Assembly (NCBI GenBank): GCA_001579985.1
Contig: LRSR01006108.1
Location: 1 to 62,921, forward strand
Direction of reading: 5' to 3'
Source: Hypsibius dujardini
Taxonomy: Eukaryota; Tardigrada; Eutardigrada; Parachela; Hypsibiidae
Length of the DNA: 62,921 nucleotides
Part shown: in pieces, positions 9,380 to 20,985 of the stretch
How the letters are laid out: the number at the start of each line of letters is the position of its first letter
How positions within the stretch are numbered: the first letter of the stretch is position 1
The notes under the pieces: model-generated
What the model was told of the DNA's origin: nothing
The model's database searches: none
The model's input: the letters and a program-made list of their open reading frames with translations, nothing else
Program-made: the position numbers and the translations under genes

Positions 9380-10400
9380 CAAGTACTGGCGGCATTTGTC
9401 TGCATTGTAATTTTGCTCGATATTTATGAAGTCGCATAGGCAGACAGCGTTAGCTACATGAGCAACGTATGGACGATTCATTCTTTGTGGGAGCAAAGCT
9501 AAAAACAGACATTCAGCATGTAGCAAATCAATAGGCATTTGACTCTCTGACCTACAATAAAAGAGAGGCAATCACCGTATGATGAAATTGTGAGCCAGAC
9601 ATGAAGTATCATATAGCATCATATATATTGCTTTAATATTTATAATTGATTGATATTCTTATGGTTTATAAATGACCAGTGTTCAGTAGTGGTCAGTTTC
9701 TGAGTAGACCGCAATAATGAATTGTCATTGTCATTGCCATTTTGTTCCGCCGTTGGCACTGCTGTTGCCACTGCCATTAGCAATGCCATGTTATCGAAAC
9801 ACCCCAAAAATATACCCAATAATTTCAATCTAACCAGTTATCTTATCAAAAATATAGATTAAAAAATAAATAAAGCTAACGGCTCATATGTTCAGCCTAA
9901 CGGTAATGGAAAAAATACCTTTGAAGCTGTTCGGAGAACGATTCCGGGACAGTGAAAAACCTTCACGTTGTGCATCACTTATCAACATACTCTTCTGAAA
10001 AACAGGATTTAAGGCATCCCAATGCTCTGCTCGCATACGGTGTTCTTCATCGTAATTATACACACACAATAGAATTTAATTATTATAATTACCCACTTGT
10101 TAGGAATACTAGTTAAATATTGCAGCATTACTAATTAGAGCATCTGCAAGCGGTAGGGAAAACTGCGGCTTGGATCATTGTCCTCCTCTCCCTCAAACCC
10201 TTGAGCGTAATGCATATCGAATTCAATTCCACTGATCAATCAAACTAATTAAGAATAAAAAGATTTTTCTAATGAAGACTCACACGTGGAGGGATAAAAA
10301 ACACCGCCTTCGTTTACCATCGAAATAAGCTCCGCGTGATGTTCACCGTTTGGTTGTTGGCCAAGAATTCATTAAAAAGCATTTTCTTACCCGATTGACT
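9380..10400 (-). CDS. Uncertain exon cluster, protein not recognised
   Basis: Several short open segments on the minus strand look protein-like and are bounded by plausible splice sites: about 10345-10285 (containing HHAELISMVNEGGVFYP, followed by a GTGAGT-like site), about 10232-10150 (MHYAQGFEGEEDNDPS), about 10069-9920 (RMRAEHWDALNPVFQKSM, ending at AAAG|GTATTT) and about 9560-9375 (MPIDLLHAECLFLALLPQ). The segments are charged, non-repetitive and without frame breaks in themselves, but I could not prove the joints or a start codon, and I do not recognise the family. It may be a small real gene or a decayed one. Confidence 0.3.
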
Positions 10401-13400
10401 CTGCAACTGGCACTGGCTACAGCTGCGGCCACAGCGGCAGTTGCAGTGGCAGTGACAGTAGCAATGCCAGTGCCAGTTCTACTGCCATAGTGCTACTGCA
10501 ACTGCATCTCACATCTCACGCCAATGATTTCTCCTTCCTAAACGGGCCCAGCGTCAATCTGTTTAGCCGCTTTCCGTTGACTCGGTTGAGTCTCCGCGGT
10601 TCCAACGAAAATTAGATTGCGGCCGAAACCAGCGCCCGGTTGAGGATGTTGTTGAGTGTTTTTGCGGCTCCCTGGGCCTGCATTCCGCTTGCAGCTCAGG
10701 CCGTAATGTCCATTCGTGCTGACTCGAACACCGGTACGGTATTCATTACTTGTATTTGTATATCTTATGTTGGATTGATTGGATATTTGTGCAATATTAT
10801 GGCGAGCGTTCTCTTGGCTCTATGCTCTCAATAAAATAATTGTGTAGTTTCCTAATATTCGTGCTCCTCTTTTTCTTTCGCAACTTTTTGTTTGAAATAG
10901 CTCTACCCGTTCATATTGGTTAATCTTTGGATCCCTAGATGATTGGATTTTATTGGCTTTGTTCAAAATTTAGAAACAATGGATTTTTATGCGCGCATTT
11001 TTCGGCTGACACCAATTGACCCGAAATTTGATTGTGTTAGGAAAGTGCGGTATGTTTCCGAACGAGATTCATCTCTCAGCTGGGGCGTGTGGGGGCCTGT
11101 ATGCTTTCGAAACAGCTACACCGGGAGGAAATTTCCCGTCCGGTTAAGCCGCAAGAAAACGCCCAATAAGGTTTGCAAGAGGAGTCGCAAAATTAAAAAT
11201 GTGATGAATAATTGTTTTTGGTTTTTAACTCATTAAATTTAGTTACCTATTTTATCAATAAACAAACGTAGTTTTTTTTAAAATCTTTATTAAAACTTAT
11301 TTTAGTTATTAGCGTGGGATCAGGGCTTTAAGAATATTAACGAAATAAATTTTTTTTGAATACTATAGTTGAGAAGTTATACTAAAAAAGTTCATTATTT
11401 GAGTTAATTGAAACAAGAGGGCGGTTATCACGTTTTAGTATAAAATGATAGCTTTAAAAATATTTTAAGGATATTTTGTATTAATTTCACATTTTTTGGG
11501 CAAAAACCTGCCATTTTCCACAAATTGTTTTTTGTAAAGAGCAATTTCAGCCATTTTATTACACGCTTTGACGGATAAAAGTATTTTAATAAATATAATT
11601 CTATTTAATAAACATTAGTATTATTTAGTAAGTTTGATTTTAATAAAAAGAATACTGATTGTTTAATTTTTACGAGAAAAAGCGTTGCCGATACAGTTTC
11701 CGATGTTGCGTTATTATATTATACTACTATTATACTAGTATTTGTACTCCATAATAAGACTTATAAGTTATTATAACACGCTCTGATTTAGTTAAATCAT
11801 TGTATTTAGTTATTTATATTTATACAATACGTACATATATCATTTATTAATTTACAGTCTTTCATACGTACTGGATAAAAGTGGATTGACGTGCTGTTGA
11901 TCGCTTCGATTGTCGTCTTGGACACCCTAACAGTGACTGACGGAAAAGTATGTTCCGAAGCAGGGTTGTTACATTTTGCACACGTGTAAAAGTTTTAGGC
12001 AGACTTGATATGGGGTCAAGATTCCCAGCGCATTCATTAAAATAGTCGTTAAAGTTCTATTTTATTTTGAACTGTCAAACTGTTTTGACAGTTTTAGGTC
12101 GAATGAGTATCTGGCGCAGATATTGTCAGGGCAGTGCTCCGCAAACTTCGATTCATTACGTATTTGCATATGTTAAGATTATGGTGAGCGTTCGAGCTCT
12201 TGGTTTGACGCTCACAACATAAAGTCAGTGTCGTGGTTTTCTTCGTATGTTATCTTTCTTTCTCTATCGCGGCACTCCCCAGTTAATAGCTCTCACACTA
12301 ATAATATGTAGCCCAAGAAACTGGGTTTGCCTAAATCAATATGAGTGAAAGTAATGAGCATGTTTATTTTTAAAAATTATTACAAATAATGTACCACCAT
12401 GATGCGAAGGAGGACGGTAGGTAATGATGATAAAAAATCTCCAAAGACCGTTCACACACAGCGCAGAAAACGTTTCGAATGCATCAGATTCTTCACGACA
12501 TTAAAAATGACTCGGGAAATGAAGAAGAAGGCAACCTGATTTTTTTCTCATGTCGCAATCACGTCGGAATAGTTGGGAATGGTCAACTTCAAGAAGGAAA
12601 AGGGGATAATCAACAAAAAAGTGTGCTTCCGAGATTCCGAATATGATGTTGCATTCAACACTAAGATAACCCCGCACGGCGTCAAAAGTTCCTTCCGTCA
12701 ACAATCCTTAGATATCCAGATGCTGATAAAAATATTTAGATCATTTTTTCTTTCCATGTTTGATGGTGGGTGCACAGAAAATTTTGATGTTGTCGATATT
12801 GTTCAGTGCATTAAAAATACGCGTTGATAAGGGCAATCTGTAGCGGCGTAATATTTGTCGATTTTCCAACTTTTGGTTGGTAATTTATTTTTCAGTCAGC
12901 AACTGCAGGCACTACTTTAACAATTTCCGGGTGGTTTTGATCCCCGGAGATCCGGGTATCCAATAGCTGTTCTTTGATGTGGTTTCCTTGTGTGGCGTGG
13001 AAACCTGATAAGGTTTCATGCCTGGAACTCTCGGCCTTTGTTGCCTCCAAATGCCCTACCGGTACCCTACCCGTAATTTTAACTGTAAATGCAGACAAAA
13101 AAGGCATGCACGGACATTCCTAGCACATGGAACGTGTCCCCCACCTGATAGTTCACTGCCAGAGTGCTGCTGTCGTTTCCAACACCAGTGGATACGTCTC
13201 AAAAGATTATGCTTACCGGTGAGCGCTCAGTTGGTTGATTAGCCGATTTCGGTTTTGGTTAAAGTTTATTCTGGAAACGGTAGATTGATTGTTGATTAGC
13301 GCAGTGACGCTGTAAATTCCAATTCAGCGTATTTTCATTTGATTGATTGGTTAATTAGCTGATAGCCATTTGACCGATTTCGATGACCAAAGGTATACTT

Positions 13401-13490
13401 ACGCTATATCGTCTATACCGTTCCTAAATATAACAATACATTCACTCAAGCTCGCCTGGCTGACGGCCATCTAGCGTCGTGGTCAGTCTG
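10400..13490. other. Gene-poor AT-rich stretch
   Basis: I find no convincing coding region. The stretch holds TGCCAN-type repeats (10390-10500), AT-rich sequence at 11240-11880, and several copies of a TTGGTTGATTAGC-like word between 13220 and 13370. Short open frames here show no domain or splice support. Confidence 0.5.
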
Positions 13491-13630
13491 TCTGACCGTT
13501 CATTTGCCTGTTTGTCTGTCTATCTACCGTCTGTCTGTCTGTTTGCTTGTCTATCTTTTTGTTTACCTCAGTCTTTCTGTCTGTTTGTCTGTTTGTCTGT
13601 CTCTGCTTATCTGTCTGTCTCTCTATAACT
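13490..13630 (+). repeat. TCTG/TGTC microsatellite
   Basis: Imperfect tandem TCTG units with interspersed TTTG and TATC variants. Purely low-complexity; the open frames across it are repeat artefacts rich in Cys, Leu and Val. Confidence 0.85.
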
Positions 13631-14455
13631 CTGCCAGTAATTATGTACATCTGTCTATCAATCGGCCTATATCTTCGTTTATGTATAAATACGTGTGCGT
13701 GCCTTTTCTGTATGTTTTACAATGCATCTGTCTATACATGTGAACACATTTTTTACTGTTAACATGTCGGCTACTTTTTACCTCACAGATTCAGCCGCGG
13801 GACTGTTTCAGTTATCGACACCTGTTACGGCGGTGACTGCAAAATCTGGATCCGCTGGATCCGCCTGGAGTAGATGTGTCGAGGTGATTCCACTGTACAG
13901 CAGTATGTGTTGAGTCATCCTATGTAAAAGCAATTGACAGATATGCATTGACAATGACTCGGAACCGTGAGGGTAACGGATGGGTGCGTGCCTGACTGCA
14001 CGGCACGCGCTTTGGAGTGGTCTGCGGCCGAGACAGAGCGAAAAAGAGAAATGCGGAAAATGACTGATTAATGAAACGGCTCTCAGCGACTTAACTAGAG
14101 AATTGGTTATAGAGCATGACTAACTAGACAGAACCGGAGAACGGTTAGGGGAGAAGAAAGCTGGAGGCTAGCCAGGGAGAACATTTAGAACCGTGCGGAA
14201 GGTTCGCGATAGTACGCCGCCTTGATGATGCATGCCTACACACATGTGGAATATTAACTAACACTAGGGTTGACGAACAAGACTGGAAACGGCGATGCAG
14301 CGGTACGTTACACTAACTGTGGTGCAGTTCTGTCAACTCACGTGAGGAATTTATACATCTTCGCTTTTCGTAGGCCACAAACGTATGCGGAAGTCACCCC
14401 GAACCAATCATGCTCTGTAGTAATCGTGCTCGCTGCCGCCTTTCAGCCGAATTTT

Positions 14456-14612
14456 GACACAGACACAGACAGACGCAGACACAGACACAGACACAGACAC
14501 AGGCACAGACACAGACACAGACACAGACACAGACACAGACACAAACACAAACAGACAAACAGACAAAGACAAAGACAGACAAAGACACTCACACACACTC
14601 ACACAAACAGTC
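14456..14612 (+). repeat. CAGACA microsatellite
   Basis: Tandem hexamer CAGACA (and ACAGAC phases) with a few CAGGCA, CAAACA and CAAAGA variants, ending in CACTCACACA words. The same hexamer family recurs at 16319-16398 inside an intron. Confidence 0.9.
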
Positions 14613-14722
14613 AGACGTACTTACAAACCCAAACGAAATCCGAGTTAACTCGATTGATCAAAGGCCATACGTTTTTGTTGACTCGCAGCACAATCTACTG
14701 ACATACAGTAAAGGTATTCAAA

Positions 14723-15045
14723 GTTTGCTTATTTGCAGCGTTTATTTCGCTATTTCAAACTGCTAATCTCCCTGGTTTTGAAGATGAGCGAGAAAAGCAG
14801 CCAAGGAGCTGCTTTTCTCGCTTATCTGCTCGCTAATTATATGCATCTGTCTTGTGAGTGGTCCATTTGAGTAGAGATTAGTGAAGGAGACACCGCCTCA
14901 GGTAAGCCAGGGGGAGATTTGTTGAAGGAGACACCGCCTCAGGTAAGCCAGGGGGCGTGTCCTCGTATCACCGTTGCAAGGGCGTGCCAAATCAGAGAGA
15001 TTAGCGAGTTTGAAATAGCGAAATAAACGCTGCAAATAAGCGAAC
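14723..15045. mobile_element. Foldback (MITE-like) element with about 50-bp inverted arms
   Basis: The left arm (14723-14775) and right arm (about 14990-15045) are near-perfect inverted repeats; both contain TTATTTGCAGCGTTTATTTC in opposite orientation. Inside lie a second strong hairpin (14786-14801 with 14808-14822) and a 32-bp direct duplication containing GAGACACCGCCTCAGGTAAG (starting at about 14883 and 14925). No transposase is encoded, so it would be non-autonomous. Target-site duplication was not clear. Confidence 0.75.
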
Positions 15046-15359
15046 CGGCTCGGCTCGGCTCGGCCCGCCTTAAACAAAGGACGAAGCATGCACCGAACCG
15101 CAATAAATTTTAACCACTAAGTGTGTGCAAACTTTCGGAATGTTTCGCTAAATTTAAGATTATTCTATTCCACACAGTGGTTAGTCATACATATACAGGA
15201 TTTACAAATAATTCATACAACGTACGGCAAATTAGGACGTTTGGAGTAAAGTGCGGTCAATAAGGCTTTTAGTATTTAAGTACGAAAGGGCCCGGATTTC
15301 GATATGAGCGGAGCGATAGGGTACTAGTCGGGGAGCATGCACGGTACAATATGAAGAGG

Positions 15360-17319
15360 CTATTGGTCACGCTCATCCGATGATTGTTCACTGATCTCTT
15401 CCGATTCGGTGCTTAATCGGGTGGCTCGATCGGGCTGTGGTGTGGCGGAAGTAATAATGGTTGGAACGACCGGGATCGCCGGCGCCGGTATTGCTACAGC
15501 AGCCGGTAACGCCGGAACAGCGAGAACCTAGAAACGTTTCATCCATTTATTCGCCGTGAGAAATCTATAAATTAGATTCAACTTTTATTCAACGGTTTAC
15601 GCTATCAACAACGGTAACAAATAATAACAAACGCCGCAGCCGCTAACAAATTCAGTTAAAAAAGGAGAACCACTTCAATTGAAAGAATAAAAATCATCAT
15701 CTACCTGCAATTTATTCTTAGAGCGTGATTTGAGTGACAACATGCGCGTGCCGATGGGCGGCATGTAGGGAACGTAACCGGGACAGTCATCGGATCCGGG
15801 CGGACACGTTGAGGAGTTCATGCCAAGGATGCGACTGGGCGGTATTTTGTATTCAGTCCAGTTGTGTTTGTGCTCCTGGCACGTTTTGTACCTATGTGAT
15901 TCAAATTAACATAAGTAACACGGAGGTTAAAACTTTAATACACACAAAAAACACCCTGGAGTCGATACCATTGAGCATCCGTGATGAGCTGTTTCACTTC
16001 CTTGTTCTTGATTAGAAGTTTTTCAAGCTCCACGGCTTGCACAAGTTCCTCTTGTGACAGGTAGACCCATCGGACAATTCGCATGAGGTCCGGAAAGTGA
16101 CCAATCCGATTACCACGATCATGATTTATCCAGCGCAAGGCCGCAGTGAAAATATCCATTTCCGTCTGTTTTGAAAACATAGTAATTACGTGGTAAACAG
16201 ATCCCAGACACCAGCACATACAAAGGCAAAGACACAACAGAGACACAGACAACAGACAACAGACAACAGACAACAGACAGCAGATGCCTAAACAGACAGA
16301 AATGCAGATACAAAACTAGACACAGACACAGACACAGACACAGACACAGACACAGACACAGACACAGACACAGACACAGACACAGACACAGACACAAAAC
16401 GTATCGAAGAGCGGTTATTACACTCTCTCACATGAATAGCGATGTGGTCGTTCGACAGAAGTCGGTACATGCGCTGGTAAGGCCATTCCACGAACGTGAC
16501 AAGCTGAATCTGATTATAAAACTTGTCCACCCACTGTTTGTATACAAACGTGACGAACAGTGCATTGCCAACAGCCTGCTCTGCAATCTAACCCAAACAA
16601 TTTTATGAACCAAATTGCTCTTGTTCTCAAGATGTTTCTGAAGCTGCTAGGACCAGTACCTCAAGCATTATAGCCAGATTTTCCTCATTCATAAGAATAG
16701 CCAACAGTCTGTGACAGGCTGCAATCAGCGTCGGCATCTGCAGATACGTCGCCGCCTGGAACATCGAGTAGACGTTGAAGTAATTCAGCCGACACCGTGC
16801 CGTGTACATGTAGTTGACAATCTGCGTCACCGCCGACGCGTCCAAATTCCTGTCAATCCTGATCTCCGTGGTCTGCCGAAAGTTCTCCAACCTTCCTCCC
16901 GCATAGATGAAATCACGCATCCACTGGGAGGACGCACTCAGGACGTGACGATGCGCCTTGACCTCCCCGTTGGCGACCTTCACGACGGCGTCGTTGAATT
17001 GGTCACGCTTGTGAAAGTCCTGCACCACCTTCCCAACGCTCCACATTATCTCATCCTGCGGTCGCTGAATCAACGCGAACGCGCACTCAATCTCCTGTGG
17101 CTGAATCACCTCCGGCATCTCCACCGACATGGTCAGAGACCCGCTTCGACGGCTATCGATGACGTTGTTCTGATCCGTCGCTCGATTGGCCTTGACCGGC
17201 GTGGTGTTGCTGCTGTTGCAGTGCATCTCGGTGGTCGTGACATTGCAATTGGATTTAAGCGGCCCGGCGGACTCCCGCGCCGCAATTTGCGAATTCCGCG
17301 TGACCAATTCACTCGCCAT
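15360..17319 (-). CDS. BTB/BACK-domain protein, possible Cullin-3 substrate adaptor
   Basis: Five exons (17319-16660, 16587-16432, 16165-15969, 15891-15705, 15527-15360) join in phase to 455 residues. A low-complexity N-terminus (about 1-85) precedes a BTB domain (about 100-205) with the signature DAVVKVANGEVKAHRHVLSA and NYMYTARCRLNYFNVYSMFQ. A BACK-type helical region follows (about 215-330; LLSNDHIAIH joined to TEMDIFTAALRWI). There are no kelch repeats; the C-terminus is Pro/Ser-rich and ends in acidic residues and DERDQ. BTB-BACK proteins usually bind CUL3 and present substrates for ubiquitination; here that is inferred from domain order alone. Intron 2 contains a CAGACA microsatellite. 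Confidence 0.85.
16200..16400 (+). repeat. CAGACA microsatellite in BTB/BACK intron 2
   Basis: Tandem AACAGAC (about 16245-16280) and CAGACA (16319-16398) units fill most of the intron between exons 2 and 3 of the minus-strand BTB/BACK gene. Confidence 0.9.
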
Positions 17320-18114
17320 AACCGCCCCCGGCAGACACGTAGTCCTCCCTCCCGTTTGTCAGTCCTCCCTCCCGTTCGTCAGTCCTCCGAAAGTTTCATC
17401 CGCCAACGATGTTTGGTACCGGGTCTGTGGGCGTTGAAGGGAACACGGTCGCAGTTCCCAAAGGTGACTCCCACCGTGACAACTGAAATCTTGAGACGAC
17501 AAATATTTCGAGACAACTTCGATATCACAATACTTTGATTTATAAAACATTCGGAAATGTACGAGAAATCGGAGTTGTCACAGTGGACTAGAAATTGAGG
17601 AGATAAAGGATAGAGTGATGCGGGCATAATTAAGCAACGCTGCGACAATAATTTCTGATTGAACGATCTAAACCCGGTGCAGTTAAGCTTTGCTTGAAGA
17701 GTTTAAGTAAAACGTGAAATCTGAATAGATATTCCCTAAACGACAACAAGCTCTTGGTGCGTCATCAGCATCTACGAGAACGAATGTGAGAAACCTAACA
17801 AGTTACTCATATTTAAGTTTCCTAGTCATTCGGCTTAATTGCCGACTTCATTATTAGAGTTTTATTTTGGTGCAAGAAGTATGGCAGATATGTTGCTGTA
17901 GTTACGTGGTGCAGATCTGTCCACTACTCCAGGTATCGCTTGATTGGGCGGAACGAGTTGGGGAGCTCAAGCGACCATGTCGTTCAACGGTTCTTGATTT
18001 AATGTCTCGTTCTTTGTGTCTCCCCAGATCATCTCAATGGAATGAACGACTAGAACGCTGCTCGCACGACCGATCACTGCACCAGGGGCTTGGTGCCGCC
18101 CATTTCACTAGACC
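17320..18114. other. Divergent intergenic region between BTB/BACK and PACRG
   Basis: About 800 bp between two genes that run in opposite directions, so it should hold both promoters. A 22-bp near-duplicate containing CAGTCCTCCCTCCCGTT lies at 17340-17385. I see no further gene and no confident core promoter element. Confidence 0.5.
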
Positions 18115-20284
18115 ATGCTGGTCAAGAAAGAAAAGCAAGTATTCTACGACACACGCGGAGTTAAAAGCATCAATGACAAAGCAGCGAAAGCCAAACAGGC
18201 TCACAAACGGGTCGTCCCGGGCTTCAGCACACAGAGTCGCCAAACAAATGTGCAGGTGACACCAAATTTGTCGACGTGAATTTGAGATCACTCCCTCGGT
18301 TGGTCTCGGGGTCATCTGAATCATCTCTCACCCTTTTAGGTGGCAAAGCCTCGCATAACTGGAATCTTCAAGCCCCGCCCGATCGGTCTGACCCTGTTTA
18401 GGAAGTTCTATGAGCGAGGCGACTTCCCCATCGCATTGGAACACTGCGCCAAAGGCAGCCGGATCCTATGGAAGGTAATTTGATGGCAGACGTCTGCAGA
18501 CACTTCTGATCCGTCCGAATTGGTGCGACCTGTTGATGGTTTCTAGATTCCCCTCGACAAAATTGACTACCATCACTACCTGCCCCTCTTCTTTGAAGGC
18601 CTCCGGGAGACCACTCATCCGTATGAATTCTTCGCAAGACAGGGAACGCATGACCTGCTAGAGCATGGAGGTGGGTGCATGGTTTGGCTTGTGATGATCG
18701 TTCCTCATTTCAGGCATCGTGCCCATTTCAGGCAACCTCTTTTTGGGTCTTATTTTTTACCACTTCTACTTACTTAAGCCGATTGTCAGAGATAAATTTC
18801 AAAACGTCTCCATTTTTTTAAAATTTATTTCAATCAATCAGTATTTAGTCCAAACGAAATATTCCAGTGTTTTTGTAACTTTGAAATTTCGTAAGAAAAA
18901 GTTCTCGGAGATTCGCCCATGATGTATTTTTTTTAAATCATCATTGATGCTGAACTTATTTAGAAATGGGAGACATTTTGAAATCAATTTCTGAAAATCT
19001 CCCCAAGTTAGTAATGTCAGTATAATATGACGCCATCTACTGTATACACTTTAATATAAGCTTTTCCGGCCAATAACTCTCTCCAAGTTCAATTTGGAAT
19101 CGATTGACATCAGACAAAAAAATTTGGAATTTGGAGGACTGGAATACAGACTGGAATACTGGAATCTGTATGTTTCAAGGCTCTGCTTAATTTTTCTAAT
19201 TAGACACAACATTGGAAACGTGGCTCTGTTCCCTGATTTATATTTAACTTTTGCCAGTCGACTTTAATAGAATTTTGCATACGGATGTGTCCAGAACAGT
19301 TTATGTTAACGTATTGCAAAAACAGAACTATCAAGTGGCCAAAAAAAGGACCCAGAAAAAGGTGGCCAGAAATGGGACATCCTCATCGTAATGATGTTCC
19401 AGGATTCCCGTTAAACATGCCATTAAATATCTTTCAGGCCCGTTGATTTTGCCGGTTGTGCCACAACTGATAATGCCTCTCAAGCGTACGTGAGTAATCA
19501 CTATAACTCGCTCGTATCGGTAATTCATTTACATATGTAAACTTCTCTGCAGGGGCTTTGAACACACATAATCCGCAAGTCATGTGTACGACACTTAAGG
19601 TCATCCAACACCTCATCCTGTGTTGCGATCTATGCGGCGAAGCGGTACGACATCTTGACTCGCCACAATGGTTTCTCTTATTCCAAGCAAAGATTTATTG
19701 CTTTGCAGCTTGTGCCGTATTATCGACAACTCCTTCCAACGTTCAATATTTTCAAATTCAAAAACGGTAAACACACACTTTTTGCTTTTGTGTGTCTCCT
19801 TATACAAAGATGGCAGAACTAACATTAGTTGACTAATTAGTTTCTCGGTCACTAGTGACTACAAATTTTCAGTTTAGATTCTTTAACGGCTAAAACTGAC
19901 AAATCAGCCACTGAAATTTTCAGATTAGTTTTAGCTTAGATTTTGGTTTAGTTTATTTTACGATCCTTGTCAATATACTATATGTGCTTTCGTATTTCAG
20001 CAAACCTTGGAGACGGAATAGAGTACAGCCAAGAACAGCGAGAAAATCTTGGCGATCTGGTACGCGAACGAACGACGAAACTTTAGGATCAGATTTGTTC
20101 TAAACTTAACCGGAATATGATAAACTTAACCGGAATATGGTTAACTTAACCGGAATATAAAAACCGTTTCTGTTTGCGATAGATCAACGAAACACTTGAA
20201 CTCATGGAGCGACATGGTGGTGAAGACGCTTTCATAAATATCAAGTACATGATCCCGACGTACGAATCCTGCCTACTGAACTGA
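18115..20284 (+). CDS. PACRG: Parkin co-regulated gene protein (PACRG), axonemal doublet inner-junction protein
   Basis: Eight exons (18115-18255, 18340-18474, 18547-18670, 19438-19485, 19553-19644, 19709-19766, 20001-20059, 20183-20284) join in phase to 252 residues. The conserved PACRG fold is complete: [110 protein letters not shown] and the end [16 protein letters not shown]. In other animals PACRG links the A and B tubules of ciliary doublets and carries armadillo-like helices. Length matches the family. The start is the first ATG before the basic N-terminal segment. Intron 7 contains three copies of an AACTTAACCGGAATATG word. It lies 700 bp upstream of another ciliary gene on the same strand. 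Confidence 0.96.
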
Positions 20285-20985
20285 CCCCTTTTGACGTGTC
20301 ATACGTGCCACCCTGTAACATCTTTATAGTTTTATCAACACCAATGTACATTTTATTCGCAATAAAATACTCATATGAAAAGATATTTGTTTCGGTGAGA
20401 TCTAACGGCTAGAGATCGTCTCTGCAGTTAATTTGGCGCCATTTGGCGGACTGGGTTCACACTGTTCAGACGGTTCGTCTATTCGTTCCGTGACGCAAAA
20501 ATACTCCTGCAGCTTTAATAAGGATGTCGTTATCCGCTCGTAAGACATCACCGAAATTTGCCTCCAAAGGCCTGATTCGTCGCGTAATATTAACATACGT
20601 ACATTTGGCAAGTGAAAATTGTACTTGCGACTGAGATAGTTGACACTATGACTCTTTACTCGATAGGCAACAACAACCGTTTCGAACAACTAACGGATGT
20701 TACTAACCAGATAACAGACCATCTCTTACACATGAAGTCATACGCGTTTCATGCTGGAACAAAATGCGTACTGGCTGCGCGCGTGTGTAGGCAGGGCTAG
20801 TCGCCTAGTTACCAATCGAACAGGCAAGGCTAGTCGCTTTAGTGATGCGTTTTGATGTGTTTTGATGGGTTTTGATTGGTTTTGATGGGTTTTGATGGGT
20901 TTTGATTAGCCCGTTGAAACGTGTTCTAAATTCTTTTTTTAAAATAAATTGCTGATAAAATATTAGCTCGCTCGCAGGTTAAGCT
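20285..20985. other. Intergenic between PACRG and IFT88-like; contains a dispersed repeat
   Basis: No gene seen. The second half is occupied by the repeat at about 20774-20925. An AATAAA polyadenylation signal lies at about 20361, fitting the end of PACRG. Confidence 0.6.
20774..20925 (+). mobile_element. Dispersed repeat with TTTTGATGGG tandem core, copy A
   Basis: Begins near a GCGCGCG word, carries CTAGTTACCAATCGAACAG, then six units of TTTTGATGGG/TTTTGATTGG. A second copy in the same orientation lies at about 41959-42140. No coding capacity; probably a non-autonomous element. Confidence 0.7.

Noticed and set aside
14394-14648. Open frames on both strands across the CAGACA array
   Set aside because: They are a product of a hexamer repeat without stop codons; composition is only Thr/Asp or Ser/Val/Cys alternation.
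16711-17538. Long plus-strand open frame over the BTB exon
   Set aside because: His/Arg-rich antisense shadow of the GC-rich coding exon; no domain, no splice logic.
17893-17906. RFX X-box-like word GTTGCTGTAGTTAC upstream of PACRG
   Set aside because: Two mismatches to the consensus at informative positions; not strong enough to claim.
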